Assembly: GCF_006064855.1 (NCBI RefSeq)
Contig: NZ_CP040753.1
Coordinates: forward strand, 806,001 to 870,000
Length of the DNA stretch: 64,000 bases
Reading direction: 5' to 3'
Source: Sulfitobacter sp. BSw21498
GTDB lineage: Bacteria; Pseudomonadota; Alphaproteobacteria; Rhodobacterales; Rhodobacteraceae
Shown here: one piece after another, positions 25,956-35,490 of the stretch
Numbering within the stretch: the first letter of the stretch is position 1
Layout of the letters: each line of letters starts with the position of its first letter
Translations under genes and position numbers: made by a program
Notes under the pieces: generated by a model
The model's input: only the letters and a program-made list of their open reading frames with translations
Databases searched by the model: none
Told to the model about the DNA's origin: nothing

Positions 25956-26473
25956 CGCTCTACGCACTGGCCGACATCACCCCGCAGGTACACGCAGATA
26001 CATGGGTCGCCCCGGATGCGAATGTCATCGGGAATGTGACGCTTGAAGCAGGGGCCTCTGTCTGGTTCGGCTGCACGCTGCGCGGCGATAACGAGCTTAT
26101 TCTCGTGGGCAAAGGCAGTAACGTGCAGGAAAACTGCGTATTCCATACGGACCCTGGCTGCCCGCTGACCGTCGGGGAAAACTGCACCATCGGTCACAAG
26201 GTCATGCTGCACGGCTGTACCATCGGTGACAATTCGCTGGTCGGAATGGGGGCCACGATCCTGAACGGGGCCAAGATCGGCAAGAACTGCTTGATCGGGG
26301 CAGGGGCGTTGATCACTGAAAACAAGGTGATCCCCGACGGATCGCTTGTGATGGGGGCACCGGGCAAGGTCGTGCGTGAACTGGACGCGGCGGCGATTTC
26401 CGGTCTGACCGCCAGCGCGAAACACTACCAAGACAATGCGCGACGTTTTGCCAGCCAGCTTAAACCTGTCTGA
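25952..26473 (+). CDS. Gamma-class carbonic anhydrase family protein
   Basis: A 173-residue left-handed beta-helix protein. The three zinc histidines of the gamma class are present, one in CVFHTDPG and two in [10 protein letters not shown]. It has the short (YrdA/CaiE-like) form lacking the acidic loop of the archaeal Cam enzyme, so activity is uncertain in general for this subgroup. It starts within the gmk stop (ATGA) and ends two bases before the phoR start. Confidence 0.9.
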   Translation: MTLYALADITPQVHADTWVAPDANVIGNVTLEAGASVWFGCTLRGDNELILVGKGSNVQENCVFHTDPGCPLTVGENCTIGHKVMLHGCTIGDNSLVGMGATILNGAKIGKNCLIGAGALITENKVIPDGSLVMGAPGKVVRELDAAAISGLTASAKHYQDNARRFASQLKPV

Positions 26474-26475
26474 CC

Positions 26476-27519
26476 ATGGTGCTGCGCCCGCATCTGCCGG
26501 ACTTGCTGGCAGCGCTGCCTTTGCCAACGCTGGCCGTTGACCGTGCCGAACGTATCGTTGCGATGAACGCGCCTGCCGAAGCTCTGCTGGGGCGGGGTGC
26601 GCTGGACCGTCACTTTATCAACGTCCTGCGTCAACCGGCGGTGGTGGACGCGGTCGAGCAATGCCAGCAGGACGACACCCCGCGCGAGGCGCAGTATCTG
26701 GCAAGCGACAATGGCAATGACACGACCTTTCGGGTGCATGTGCGCAAGGTGACGGGGATGAATTATGTCTTGCTCAGCTTTCAGGACATCACCCAAGTTA
26801 CCAACGCCAGCCAGATGCGCCGCGATTTTGTCGCCAACGTCAGCCACGAGCTGCGCACACCGCTGACCGCGATGATGGGGTTTATCGAAACGCTGCGTGG
26901 CCCTGCGCGAGACGATGCGCCCGCGCGGGACAGGTTTTTGACCATCATGACCGGAGAGGCCGAGCGCATGAACCGGCTGGTCGGGGATCTGCTGTCGCTG
27001 TCACGGGTTGAATCAAACGAACGGGTGCGCCCGACAGACAAGGTCGATCTGCGCTACGTGCTGCAATCGACCATGCGCAATCTTAACCCCTTGGCCGTAG
27101 AGGCAGACGTGACGCTTGTGGCCACGATGGGGGACGATCCGCTGCCGCTGATGGGCGACACGGACCAGCTGTTGCAAGTGTTCACGAACCTTATTGAGAA
27201 CGGCATCAAATACGGTGGGGTGGGAAAAGAGGTCGAAATCTCGGTAGAGACCACATTGCGTGACCCGTCGTTACGAGGCCCCGCAGTACGGGTCACGGTC
27301 CGCGATCACGGACCGGGAATCGATCCGGTTCACCTGCCGCGACTGACCGAACGGTTCTACCGCGCCGACAGCCACCGCAGTCGCGCGATTGGCGGGACAG
27401 GCTTGGGGTTGGCAATTGTAAAACATATCCTGAATCGGCATCGGGGGCGGTTGAAAATCACCTCTGATCTGGGAGATGGGTCGCGGTTTGCGGTGATTTT
27501 ACCCTTGGATGCGGCGTGA
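26476..27519 (+). CDS. phoR: Phosphate-regulon sensor histidine kinase PhoR (no transmembrane segment)
   Basis: Sensor kinase pairing with PhoB. A PAS domain (about 12-108) is followed by HisKA with the phospho-accepting H124 (NVSHELRTPLTAMMGF), then the ATPase domain with N box (FTNLIENGIKYG), DHGPGID and GGTGLGLAIVKHI. It is 347 residues. Unlike E. coli PhoR, no hydrophobic N-terminal segment is visible, so it should be cytosolic or held at the membrane through PstB/PhoU. It follows the carbonic anhydrase by two bases and precedes pstS by about 150 bases containing the Pho box. Confidence 0.9.
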   Translation: MVLRPHLPDLLAALPLPTLAVDRAERIVAMNAPAEALLGRGALDRHFINVLRQPAVVDAVEQCQQDDTPREAQYLASDNGNDTTFRVHVRKVTGMNYVLLSFQDITQVTNASQMRRDFVANVSHELRTPLTAMMGFIETLRGPARDDAPARDRFLTIMTGEAERMNRLVGDLLSLSRVESNERVRPTDKVDLRYVLQSTMRNLNPLAVEADVTLVATMGDDPLPLMGDTDQLLQVFTNLIENGIKYGGVGKEVEISVETTLRDPSLRGPAVRVTVRDHGPGIDPVHLPRLTERFYRADSHRSRAIGGTGLGLAIVKHILNRHRGRLKITSDLGDGSRFAVILPLDAA

Positions 27520-27560
27520 AATGCCACGTTTCGGTCCAAAATAATTTACAATTTCCGCCA

Positions 27561-27589
27561 GCGTCATAAAACTGTAACATGACTGTCAC
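27561..27589 (+). promoter_or_regulatory. Triple Pho box upstream of pstS
   Basis: Three seven-base PhoB half-sites spaced by four bases: GCGTCAT (27561-27567), CTGTAAC (27572-27578) and CTGTCAC (27583-27589). The 7+4 register repeats exactly as in known Pho boxes. Its distance to the pstS start is about 85 bases, fitting PhoB-activated initiation in place of a -35 element. Confidence 0.85.
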
Positions 27590-27671
27590 AAAAGCTCAGT
27601 GTCGCTTGCCTATTGCTGCGGCAAGATCACCATGGGGGTGGTCAGACAATTCTAAGCTGACAGGAGACATC

Positions 27672-28712
27672 ATGTCGCTCGTTAAAATCACCACTTCCGC
27701 GCTGGCCATTGCCGCCGTATCCGCAACTGCCGCTGCCGCGCGTGATCAGGTACAGGTTGCCGGTTCGTCCACTGTTCTGCCCTATGCGTCCATCGTTGCC
27801 GAAGCCTTTGGCGAAAACTTCGATTTTCCGACACCTGTTGTTGAATCCGGTGGCTCCTCGGCGGGTCTCAAGCGTTTTTGTGAAGGTGTGGGCGAAAACA
27901 CAATCGACGTAGCAAACGCCTCGCGCCAGATCAAAGACTCCGAAATTGAAGTCTGCGCTGCAAACGGTGTGACAGACATCATCGAAGTTCAGATCGGCTA
28001 TGACGGGATCGTGTTCGCTTCTGACATTAACGGCAACACGTTCGAATTCACCCCAGAAGACTGGTACAAAGCGCTGTCCGCCGAAGTTGTTGTAGACGGA
28101 AGCATTGTCGCCAACCCCAACAAAATGTGGTCCGACGTCAATGCCAGCTTCCCCGACCAGCCGATCCAAGCCTATATCCCCGGCACGAAGCATGGCACGC
28201 GCGAAGTTTTCGAAGAAAAAGTGATCCTGGCAGGCTGTGAAGCCACTGGCGATTTCGAAGCTTTCAAAGCAGCGAACGGCGACGACAAGAAAGCGGCTGA
28301 AAAAGCATGTATTTCCCTGCGCACCGATGGTGTGTCCGTGGACATTGACGGTGACTACACCGAAACGCTTGCCCGCATCGAAAGCAACAAAGACGGCATC
28401 GGCGTATTCGGTCTGGCGTTCTACGAGAACAACACAGACAAGCTAACCGTTGCCAACATGGGCGGCGTCGAGCCCACAGTTGAAACCATCTCGAGCGGCG
28501 ACTACCCGGTATCGCGCCCGCTGTTCTTTTACGTCAAGAAAGCACACATCGGCGTGATCCCAGGCTTGAAAGAATACGCTGAATTCTTCGTGGCGGACGA
28601 GATTGCAGGCCCCGACGGTCCTTTGGCCGAATACGGTCTGGTTGCCGATCCAGAGCTGGCGAAAACACAGTCGGTTGTTGCTGACGAAACTGTATTGGGC
28701 AGCGGTTCCTAA
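27672..28712 (+). CDS. pstS: Phosphate-binding protein PstS
   Basis: High-affinity periplasmic phosphate receptor, 346 residues. A signal peptide ends near TAAAA-RDQ. The ligand loops are present: VAGSSTVLPYA (start of the mature part), ESGGSSAGLKRFCEG and IPGTKHGTREVFEE. ATG 27672 has an AGGAG site. It is the first gene after the Pho box and is followed by a strong hairpin, so its mRNA can be made in excess over pstCAB. Confidence 0.95.
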   Translation: MSLVKITTSALAIAAVSATAAAARDQVQVAGSSTVLPYASIVAEAFGENFDFPTPVVESGGSSAGLKRFCEGVGENTIDVANASRQIKDSEIEVCAANGVTDIIEVQIGYDGIVFASDINGNTFEFTPEDWYKALSAEVVVDGSIVANPNKMWSDVNASFPDQPIQAYIPGTKHGTREVFEEKVILAGCEATGDFEAFKAANGDDKKAAEKACISLRTDGVSVDIDGDYTETLARIESNKDGIGVFGLAFYENNTDKLTVANMGGVEPTVETISSGDYPVSRPLFFYVKKAHIGVIPGLKEYAEFFVADEIAGPDGPLAEYGLVADPELAKTQSVVADETVLGSGS

Positions 28713-28727
28713 ACCCTGCCTTGCGAT

Positions 28728-28759
28728 CCGGAGGCGCTGCAAGGCGTCTCCGGTTTTTT
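28728..28759 (+). terminator. Attenuating terminator between pstS and pstC
   Basis: Ten-pair stem CCGGAGGCGC / GCGTCTCCGG (one G-T pair), loop TGCAAG, then six T. It lies 16 bases after the pstS stop and 60 bases before pstC on the same strand, so partial read-through is implied. Confidence 0.85.
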
Positions 28760-28820
28760 GCTGCCGACTGATACTTTCCAAACAATGATGGCCTGACACA
28801 GGCCACGACCGAGGGCCACC

Positions 28821-30320
28821 ATGCGCGATTTATTCAATGTGGGTTCAACCACGCTCTTAGTTGTCGTTGTTTTGATATTAACAGTCCTTGCCTTTGGTCT
28901 GGTACGCAGCCGGGCCATGTCGTCTGTTTCGGGCGATTCGCGCAAGCTGCACTCCCTCCCGAATTATTATGGCTATAACGCCGCGATGCTCACCGCCATT
29001 CCGGCGCTGTTTGTGCTGGCGATCTGGATGCTGGTCCAGCCGATGCTGATCCAGAACGCGGTGATCGACATGATCCCGCAAAGTGCCGTGAACGAAGGGT
29101 CTTCGGTCAATCTGGTCATGAGCGACGTGCGCCGCGTGGCCAACGGGCTGGATGCTGCCGTGCAAAGCGGCACGCTGGATGCCGACAGCGCCCGCGATTT
29201 GGATGTGACCGCCACCGATGTACGTGCGCTTCTGGCGGGGAACGGCGTTGCACTTGGCTCTGACGTCACGCCAGAGGTACTGGCGGCAGCGCAACGCTAT
29301 CGCAGCATGGAGGTCACCGGCCGTTGGCTGATGATCGCTGTGATCAGCGTGCTTGTATTGGGCGGGATGTTTATCGCGCTGCGCACCGCGCGCGCTGATT
29401 TTCGGGCGCGCAATACGGTTGAACGGTTTCTGCTGGGGTTGCTCATCCTTGCTGCGTCGCTGGCGATCCTGACAACCGTGGGCATCGTGCTGTCGATGCT
29501 GTTCGAGACATTGAACTTCTTCCGCCTGCATCCGTGGCAGGATTTCTTCCTAGGCACGACATGGGCTCCGAACTTTCGTGGCGACAGTGAACTGTCGATC
29601 CTGCCGCTGCTGTGGGGCACCTTGTATATCTCGATCATCGCTTTGCTGGTGGCTGTGCCGATCGGTCTTTTTGCCGCGATCTACCTGTCTGAATACGCCA
29701 ACAGCAAAGTACGCGCCTTTGCCAAACCCCTGTTAGAAATCCTCGCGGGCATCCCGACCATCGTTTACGGTCTGTTTGCCCTGCTGACGGTCGGTCCGTT
29801 TCTGGTCAAAGTCTTTGGGCGTGGCGACGACGGACTGCTGGGTGTCGACTGGATGAGTGGGGCCACATCTGTTCTGACGGCAGGGCTGGTCATGGGCATC
29901 ATGCTGATCCCGTTTGTCTCGTCGCTCAGCGATGACATCATCAACGCGGTACCACAGTCGATGCGCGACGGGTCGTTCGGTCTGGGGGCAACCCATTCGG
30001 AAACCATCCGCCAAGTTGTGCTTCCTGCCGCACTGCCGGGCATCGTGGGGGCCGTGTTGCTCGCGGCAAGCCGTGCCATCGGCGAGACGATGATCGTTGT
30101 GCTGGGGGCAGGGGCTATCGCCCGCATCTCGGGCAATCCGCTTGATGCGATGACCACCATCACCACCCGCATTGTCAGCCAGCTGACAGGGGATACCGAC
30201 TTTGCCAGCCCTGAAACGCTGGTCGCCTTTGCCCTTGGTCTGACGCTGTTTGTGTTAACCTTGGGGCTGAACGTTCTAGCGCTTCTGATCGTGCGCAAAT
30301 ACCGGGAGCAGTACGAATGA
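28821..30320 (+). CDS. pstC: Phosphate ABC transporter permease PstC (extended)
   Basis: Inner-membrane permease, 499 residues against about 320 in E. coli. The permease core occupies the C-terminal half (about 270-495; the coupling region is SMRDGSFGLGATHSETIRQVVLPAALPGI). The first 200 residues have two extra hydrophobic segments around a periplasmic loop (about 75-155). Such extended PstC forms occur in other alphaproteobacteria. It overlaps pstA by four bases. Confidence 0.92.
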   Translation: MRDLFNVGSTTLLVVVVLILTVLAFGLVRSRAMSSVSGDSRKLHSLPNYYGYNAAMLTAIPALFVLAIWMLVQPMLIQNAVIDMIPQSAVNEGSSVNLVMSDVRRVANGLDAAVQSGTLDADSARDLDVTATDVRALLAGNGVALGSDVTPEVLAAAQRYRSMEVTGRWLMIAVISVLVLGGMFIALRTARADFRARNTVERFLLGLLILAASLAILTTVGIVLSMLFETLNFFRLHPWQDFFLGTTWAPNFRGDSELSILPLLWGTLYISIIALLVAVPIGLFAAIYLSEYANSKVRAFAKPLLEILAGIPTIVYGLFALLTVGPFLVKVFGRGDDGLLGVDWMSGATSVLTAGLVMGIMLIPFVSSLSDDIINAVPQSMRDGSFGLGATHSETIRQVVLPAALPGIVGAVLLAASRAIGETMIVVLGAGAIARISGNPLDAMTTITTRIVSQLTGDTDFASPETLVAFALGLTLFVLTLGLNVLALLIVRKYREQYE

Positions 30321-31657
30321 CCGATATGCCCAACCCCGCAAAGCCGCGCCAATCGCTGCTGAAACCAGATGCACGTACTGTAAAACGCAACCGCGCCGAA
30401 GCCCGGTTCAAAGCCTATGGCATCGCCGCCATTGCTGTCGGCCTGCTGATGCTTGCGATCTTGCTGACCACAATCATCGGCCGCGGCGCAGGAGCGTTTC
30501 AACAGACATTTCTGACGCTGAACGTTCAGCTGCTTGAGGAAAAGCTGGACAAAACCGGTAATCGTGACATCGAAGAGATCAAGAAGGTCTCGACCTTTGG
30601 CTATGCTCCGTTGATGGCTGCCGCACTGGATGCCAAAGTCGCAAAAGCCGGGATCACCACAGATTTGAAGCCCAAGGAAATGGGTGCGATCATCTCTAAA
30701 GATGCGGCGGCACAGCTGCGCGACTTTGTGTTGGCGAACCCCGAACTGATCGGGACTGCGGTGGATTTCGAATTCCTGACCAACAGCCGCGTCGACGGAT
30801 ACCTGAAGGGCCGTGTAACCCGCGAGAGCATCGCCAACGACAAAAGCATCAACACAGAGCAGCTTGATCTGGTGGATGCGCTGATTGCGGACGGGGCGCT
30901 GGACAAGCGGTTTAACGTCGACTTTATCACTGGTTCTGACGCGTCGGACGCACGGCCAGAAGCCGCCGGCATGGGCGTTTCGATGATCGGATCGCTGTTC
31001 ATGATGCTGGTAGTGCTGGCGCTGGCACTGCCCATTGGGGTCGCTGCGTCGATCTACCTAGAGGAATTCGCGCCCAAGAACCTGCTGACAGACATCATCG
31101 AGGTGAATATTTCTAACCTCGCAGCGGTGCCGTCTATTGTGTTCGGTATTCTGGGTCTGGCGGTCTTTATCAACTATATGCACCTGCCAAACTCCGCCCC
31201 GCTGGTGGGTGGGCTGGTCCTGACGTTGATGACGTTGCCCACGATCATTATTTCGACCCGCGCGTCTTTGAAGTCGGTGCCCCCCAGTATCCGTGACGCG
31301 GCGTTGGGGGTAGGGGCATCCAAAATGCAATCGGTGTTCCACCACGTGCTGCCCCTTGCCGCACCCGGCATCCTGACCGGCACGATCATCGGTCTGGCCC
31401 AAGCCCTTGGCGAAACGGCCCCTTTGCTGCTGATCGGTATGGTGGGCTTTATCGCGTCGAACCCGCCTGACGGCATTGCATCGGGTCTGATGGACCCCAA
31501 CTCTGCCATGCCGGCGCAAATCTACGAATGGGCGAAACGCGCTGATCCGGCATTCTATGAACGTGCTTGGGGCGGTATCATCATCCTGCTGGTCTTTTTG
31601 ATCACCATGAACGCCATCGCCGTCATGTTGCGGCGCAGGTTCGAGCGGCGCTGGTAA
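30317..31657 (+). CDS. pstA: Phosphate ABC transporter permease PstA (extended)
   Basis: Partner permease, 446 residues. One N-terminal membrane segment (about 32-55) is followed by a large hydrophilic, probably periplasmic stretch (about 60-215). The canonical five-helix core begins after that, with coupling loop [29 protein letters not shown]. It starts in the pstC stop (ATGA). The extra loop parallels the extension in PstC, suggesting the two contact each other or PstS. Confidence 0.92.
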   Translation: MTDMPNPAKPRQSLLKPDARTVKRNRAEARFKAYGIAAIAVGLLMLAILLTTIIGRGAGAFQQTFLTLNVQLLEEKLDKTGNRDIEEIKKVSTFGYAPLMAAALDAKVAKAGITTDLKPKEMGAIISKDAAAQLRDFVLANPELIGTAVDFEFLTNSRVDGYLKGRVTRESIANDKSINTEQLDLVDALIADGALDKRFNVDFITGSDASDARPEAAGMGVSMIGSLFMMLVVLALALPIGVAASIYLEEFAPKNLLTDIIEVNISNLAAVPSIVFGILGLAVFINYMHLPNSAPLVGGLVLTLMTLPTIIISTRASLKSVPPSIRDAALGVGASKMQSVFHHVLPLAAPGILTGTIIGLAQALGETAPLLLIGMVGFIASNPPDGIASGLMDPNSAMPAQIYEWAKRADPAFYERAWGGIIILLVFLITMNAIAVMLRRRFERRW

Positions 31658-31674
31658 GAATGAGAGGCAAGGCA

Positions 31675-32472
31675 ATGAAAGACAACGTAATTTCGGAGAC
31701 GGACGTGACAACTCACAAAACAAAAATCGCCGCCCGCAACGTGCAGGTTTACTATGGTGACACCCACGCGATCAAAGACGTGTCGGTTGATATCCAAGAC
31801 AAAACTGTCACTGCCTTTATCGGTCCGTCAGGCTGTGGCAAATCGACTTTTCTGCGCTGTATCAATCGGATGAACGATACGATTGATATCTGCACTGTCA
31901 AAGGCGATATCTTGATTGATGGCGAAGACATCTATGACAGCGCGGTTGATCCGGTACAATTGCGCGCCAAGGTCGGTATGGTCTTCCAAAAGCCTAACCC
32001 GTTCCCGAAATCGATCTATGACAACGTTGCTTATGGGCCCCGCATCCACGGTCTTGCCCGCAATAAGTCAGAGCTGGACGATATCGTTGAGCGTGCGCTG
32101 AAACGCGGCGCCATCTGGAACGAGGTCAAAGACCGCCTGCACGCGCCGGGCACCGGCCTGTCGGGCGGTCAGCAGCAACGTCTGTGTATCGCACGCGCGG
32201 TCGCGACAGAGCCCGAAGTTCTGCTGATGGACGAACCCTGTTCCGCGTTGGATCCGATTGCGACCGCGCAAGTCGAAGAGCTGATCGACGAACTGCGTCA
32301 GGATTATTCGGTCGTGATTGTCACACACTCCATGCAGCAGGCCGCACGGGTGAGCCAGAGAACGGCGTTCTTCCACCTCGGCAATCTGGTTGAGTTCGGT
32401 GAGACTGACAAGATTTTCACATCGCCCGAGGACCCTCGGACGGAAAGCTATATCACTGGCCGGATTGGATAA
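31675..32472 (+). CDS. pstB: Phosphate ABC transporter ATP-binding protein PstB
   Basis: ATPase energising PstCA, 265 residues. Walker [14 protein letters not shown], the PstB-specific [15 protein letters not shown], signature [14 protein letters not shown] and Walker [14 protein letters not shown] are all present. ATG 31675 follows GAGAGGCAAGG; the alternative ATG 31660 lacks a site. Confidence 0.95.
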   Translation: MKDNVISETDVTTHKTKIAARNVQVYYGDTHAIKDVSVDIQDKTVTAFIGPSGCGKSTFLRCINRMNDTIDICTVKGDILIDGEDIYDSAVDPVQLRAKVGMVFQKPNPFPKSIYDNVAYGPRIHGLARNKSELDDIVERALKRGAIWNEVKDRLHAPGTGLSGGQQQRLCIARAVATEPEVLLMDEPCSALDPIATAQVEELIDELRQDYSVVIVTHSMQQAARVSQRTAFFHLGNLVEFGETDKIFTSPEDPRTESYITGRIG

Positions 32473-32477
32473 GTATC

Positions 32478-33185
32478 ATGCAAGAACAACACATTGCCTC
32501 TGCTTTTGACCGTGACCTGGAAAGCGTTCAAGCGCAGATCATGAAAATGGGCGGGATGGTCGAAGATGCCATTCGCCTTGCCGCACAGTCGCTGGAAACC
32601 CGTGACGAAGAGCTGGCCGATCAGGTGCGCGGCGGGGACAAAGCCATTGACGCGCTCGAAGAGCTGATCAACGAACGGGCCGCCCGTATTATCGCGCTGC
32701 GTGCGCCGACGGCTGTTGATTTGCGATTGATCCTAAGCGTCATAAAGATTAGCGCCAGCTTGGAACGTATTGGCGACTATGCAAAAAATATGGCCAAGCG
32801 AAATAGCGTGTTGGCGCAGCTTCCTGCTGTTGCCGACAGTACTGGTGCCATTCGTCGCATGTGTAAGACGGTTGAATCCATGCTCAAGGACGCGCTTGAT
32901 TGCTATGTTCAGCGCGACGCAGAACTGGCTATGGATGTGATCGCGCGGGACGAAGACGTCGACCAGATGTATAATGCGCTGTTTCGCGAATTCCTGACCT
33001 TCATGATGGAAGACCCGCGCAATATCACATCGTGCATGCACCTTCATTTCATTGCCAAGAACGTTGAACGCATGGGCGATCTTGTCACATCCATCGCGGA
33101 ACAGGTTGTCTATCTGGTAACCGGTACCCATCCGGACGAGGATCGCCCCAAGGCCGACAACACCTCCACCAAGCTGAAGGGGTAG
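32478..33185 (+). CDS. phoU: Phosphate signalling protein PhoU
   Basis: A 235-residue all-helical protein built of two PhoU three-helix repeats (about 10-115 and 120-220). It links the transporter state to PhoR and prevents PhoB activation when phosphate is plentiful. Conserved metal-cluster acidic motifs (GDKAIDALEE and ARDEDVDQMYNA) are visible. It starts five bases after pstB and ends four before phoB. Confidence 0.94.
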   Translation: MQEQHIASAFDRDLESVQAQIMKMGGMVEDAIRLAAQSLETRDEELADQVRGGDKAIDALEELINERAARIIALRAPTAVDLRLILSVIKISASLERIGDYAKNMAKRNSVLAQLPAVADSTGAIRRMCKTVESMLKDALDCYVQRDAELAMDVIARDEDVDQMYNALFREFLTFMMEDPRNITSCMHLHFIAKNVERMGDLVTSIAEQVVYLVTGTHPDEDRPKADNTSTKLKG

Positions 33186-33189
33186 GGCC

Positions 33190-33879
33190 ATGTCTGCCGC
33201 TCAGCCTCAAATCTTGTTGGTAGAAGACGAACCCGCACAGCGCGAAATTCTGGCGTATAACCTTGAATCAGAAGGGTTTGACGTACGGCGTGCCGAGAAT
33301 GGCGAGGAAGCGATCCTGCTGGTTGCAGAGGCGCTGCCCGACCTGGTTATCCTTGATTGGATGATGCCTCTGCTAAGCGGGATAGAGGTCTGTCGTCAGC
33401 TTAAGACCCGCGAAGATACGCGCAATATCCCCGTGATTATGCTGTCGGCACGATCCGAAGAGGTGGACACCGTGCGCGGGCTGGAAACGGGCGCAGATGA
33501 TTATGTGGTAAAACCCTATTCGATGCGTGAGCTGATGGCCCGCGTGCGCACGCAGCTGCGCCGCGTGCGGCCTGCGTCCTCCGGTGCGGCGCTCAGCTAT
33601 GCCGACATTACGCTTGATCCAGAACGTCACCGTGTAAACCGTGCTGCGCACGAGCTAAAGCTGGGGCCAACAGAATACCGTTTGCTTGTGACGTTGCTTG
33701 AGCGGCCCGGCCGTGTCTTCAGCCGTGACCAGTTGCTAGATCACGTTTGGGGGCGCGATATCTATGTCGACACGCGCACCGTTGATGTTCACATCGCCCG
33801 TCTGCGCAAAGCGCTGACGTCCCACGGCGGCGATGATCCGATCCGCACGGTGCGCGGTGCAGGTTATGCATTAGGTTAG
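33190..33879 (+). CDS. phoB: Phosphate response regulator PhoB
   Basis: A 229-residue OmpR/PhoB-class regulator. The receiver domain has the acceptor D56 in LVILDWMMPLL and acidic pocket residues EDE near the N-terminus. The winged helix domain (about 130-229) ends in the DNA-recognition helix region (TVDVHIARLRKAL). It is the last gene of the phosphate locus, separated from its kinase by the transporter genes, a common order in Rhodobacteraceae. It presumably binds the Pho box at 27.56 kb. Confidence 0.95.
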   Translation: MSAAQPQILLVEDEPAQREILAYNLESEGFDVRRAENGEEAILLVAEALPDLVILDWMMPLLSGIEVCRQLKTREDTRNIPVIMLSARSEEVDTVRGLETGADDYVVKPYSMRELMARVRTQLRRVRPASSGAALSYADITLDPERHRVNRAAHELKLGPTEYRLLVTLLERPGRVFSRDQLLDHVWGRDIYVDTRTVDVHIARLRKALTSHGGDDPIRTVRGAGYALG

Positions 33880-33884
33880 GACGC

Positions 33885-34724
33885 TTACCCGTTGTATTTA
33901 ATGACTTCTTGACGTTGATCGCCCAATCCTTCGATGCCAAGCTCGACCACATCGCCGGTTTGTAGATAGATCGGCGGTTTGAACCCCATACCCACACCGG
34001 GCGGTGTGCCAGTGGCGATCACATCTCCGGGCAGTAAGGTCATGAAACGGCTGAGAAAAGAGATAATTTCGGCCACAGAAAACACCATTGTGCTGGTGTT
34101 GCCGGTTTGGCGGCGGGTGCCGTTCACATCCAGCCATAAATCAAGGTTCTGAGGATCTGGAACGTCATCAGCGGTCACCAGATACGGGCCGATGGGGGCA
34201 AAACTGTCGCAGGACTTGCCCTTGACCCATTGACCGCCGAATTCAGTCTGAAAGGCACGTTCTGACACGTCGTTGAAGGTCGCGTAGCCCGCCACATGAG
34301 ATAACGCATCCGCTTCTGTTACATGCTGCGCCTTGGTGCCGATAACGACCGCAAGCTCGACCTCCCAATCGGTTTTTTCTGAATCCTTGGGGATGATGAT
34401 CGGTTCATTGGCACCTGTAGCAGCACAGAGCTTGCTGAACAGGATGGGATGATCAGGTACAGCCATCCCAGCTTCGGCCGCGTGGTCTGAATAATTCAGT
34501 CCGATACACAAAATGCGGCGTATGTCATTGATAACCGGTGCAAAACGACCAGAGATCAAGGGCAACGTCGTTACATCCAGGCTGCGTAACTTATCGAGCG
34601 CTGCGGGTGCCATGCTGGAGAGTTCAATGTCAGATAGATGTTGCGATAGGTCACGCGCGGCACCATCTGCGTCGACGATCGCAGGTTTGATGCCATCGGC
34701 GGTTTCGATACGGCAAAGTTTCAT
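33885..34724 (-). CDS. Fumarylacetoacetate hydrolase (FAH) family protein
   Basis: A 279-residue enzyme with the FAH C-terminal fold (about 70-277). The metal site acids are in EVELAVVIG and the preceding CIGLNYSDHAAEAG gives the catalytic histidine region. GDVIATGTPPGVG is the closing signature. FAH-family enzymes in bacteria cleave C-C bonds of acylpyruvates or decarboxylate catabolic intermediates (for example in sugar acid or aromatic breakdown); the substrate cannot be assigned and no pathway neighbours help. It converges on phoB with only five bases between stops. Confidence 0.87.
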   Translation of the reverse strand: MKLCRIETADGIKPAIVDADGAARDLSQHLSDIELSSMAPAALDKLRSLDVTTLPLISGRFAPVINDIRRILCIGLNYSDHAAEAGMAVPDHPILFSKLCAATGANEPIIIPKDSEKTDWEVELAVVIGTKAQHVTEADALSHVAGYATFNDVSERAFQTEFGGQWVKGKSCDSFAPIGPYLVTADDVPDPQNLDLWLDVNGTRRQTGNTSTMVFSVAEIISFLSRFMTLLPGDVIATGTPPGVGMGFKPPIYLQTGDVVELGIEGLGDQRQEVIKYNG

Positions 34725-35031
34725 GATTTTATCCTGTTAATAAGGGGCGTGAGAGTGAAGCGAGGCCGGTTTGTCTGAAGCCTATAATCAGTATTATGTA
34801 AAATATTGATGCGCTGCGGTTGATGTAAAGATGCAAATATGACTGGTTATCTGTTGAAATTGATTGCAAATTAACGGATCTACACCCATTTTGTTCACCG
34901 CAGTATCGGTTCAGCGTCCGCGCTGCTTCTCCCTTTACCCTGTTGTTCTGCGTGACATAATCCACATCGACAACGCTGATGCAACAGGACGCGACGCGGA
35001 CTGGCAACAGCCCCAGAGTGAAAGGAAGAAT
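34725..35031 (+). promoter_or_regulatory. AT-rich divergent spacer with candidate rhodanese promoter
   Basis: This 307-base region contains no convincing gene. A possible promoter for the rhodanese gene is TTTACC (34934-34939), 16 bases, CATAAT (34956-34961), giving a leader of about 65 bases. Otherwise it is clearly more AT-rich than the neighbouring coding DNA. Confidence 0.3.
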
Positions 35032-35430
35032 ATGACGCTCAAGATGTCTTCGGCGGATATGGTTGCTGCCGCCCGTGCGCGCATCCGCGAGATCGAAACG
35101 CCTGATCTGATCGCGATGCTGAACGACCCAGACGTCGTGGTCGTTGATCTGCGCGATATCCGTGAACGCCAGCGCAGCGGCTATATTCCCGGCAGCTTTC
35201 ACGCGCCCCGTGGGATGATCGAATTCTGGGTCGATCCCGATAGCCCGTATTTCAAAGAGGTCTTCGGCGAGGATAAAACCTTTGTGTTTCACTGCGCCTC
35301 TGGATGGCGCTCTGCGATCACCACGGCGACGCTGCAAGACATGGGCTTTGACGCGGTGCATCTGCGCGAAGGTTTCTCAACGTGGGAGAAGCTCGGTGGT
35401 CCGGTCGAATTCCCTGAAAAGAAAGACTAA
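35032..35430 (+). CDS. Rhodanese-like domain protein
   Basis: A 132-residue single-domain rhodanese. The active-site cysteine is C88 in HCASGWRSA, a loop length typical of single-domain sulfurtransferases. The N-terminal ETPDLIAMLND and VVVVDLRDIRERQRSGYIPGSFHAPRG segments are standard. ATG 35032 follows GAAAGGAAG. It is unlinked to sulfur genes; the sulfur acceptor is unknown. Confidence 0.9.
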   Translation: MTLKMSSADMVAAARARIREIETPDLIAMLNDPDVVVVDLRDIRERQRSGYIPGSFHAPRGMIEFWVDPDSPYFKEVFGEDKTFVFHCASGWRSAITTATLQDMGFDAVHLREGFSTWEKLGGPVEFPEKKD

Positions 35431-35490
35431 CTCCGCCAAAGCGCCTATGCTACGCCCCAACAATCATACTGTAACAACAAGGTCACGACT

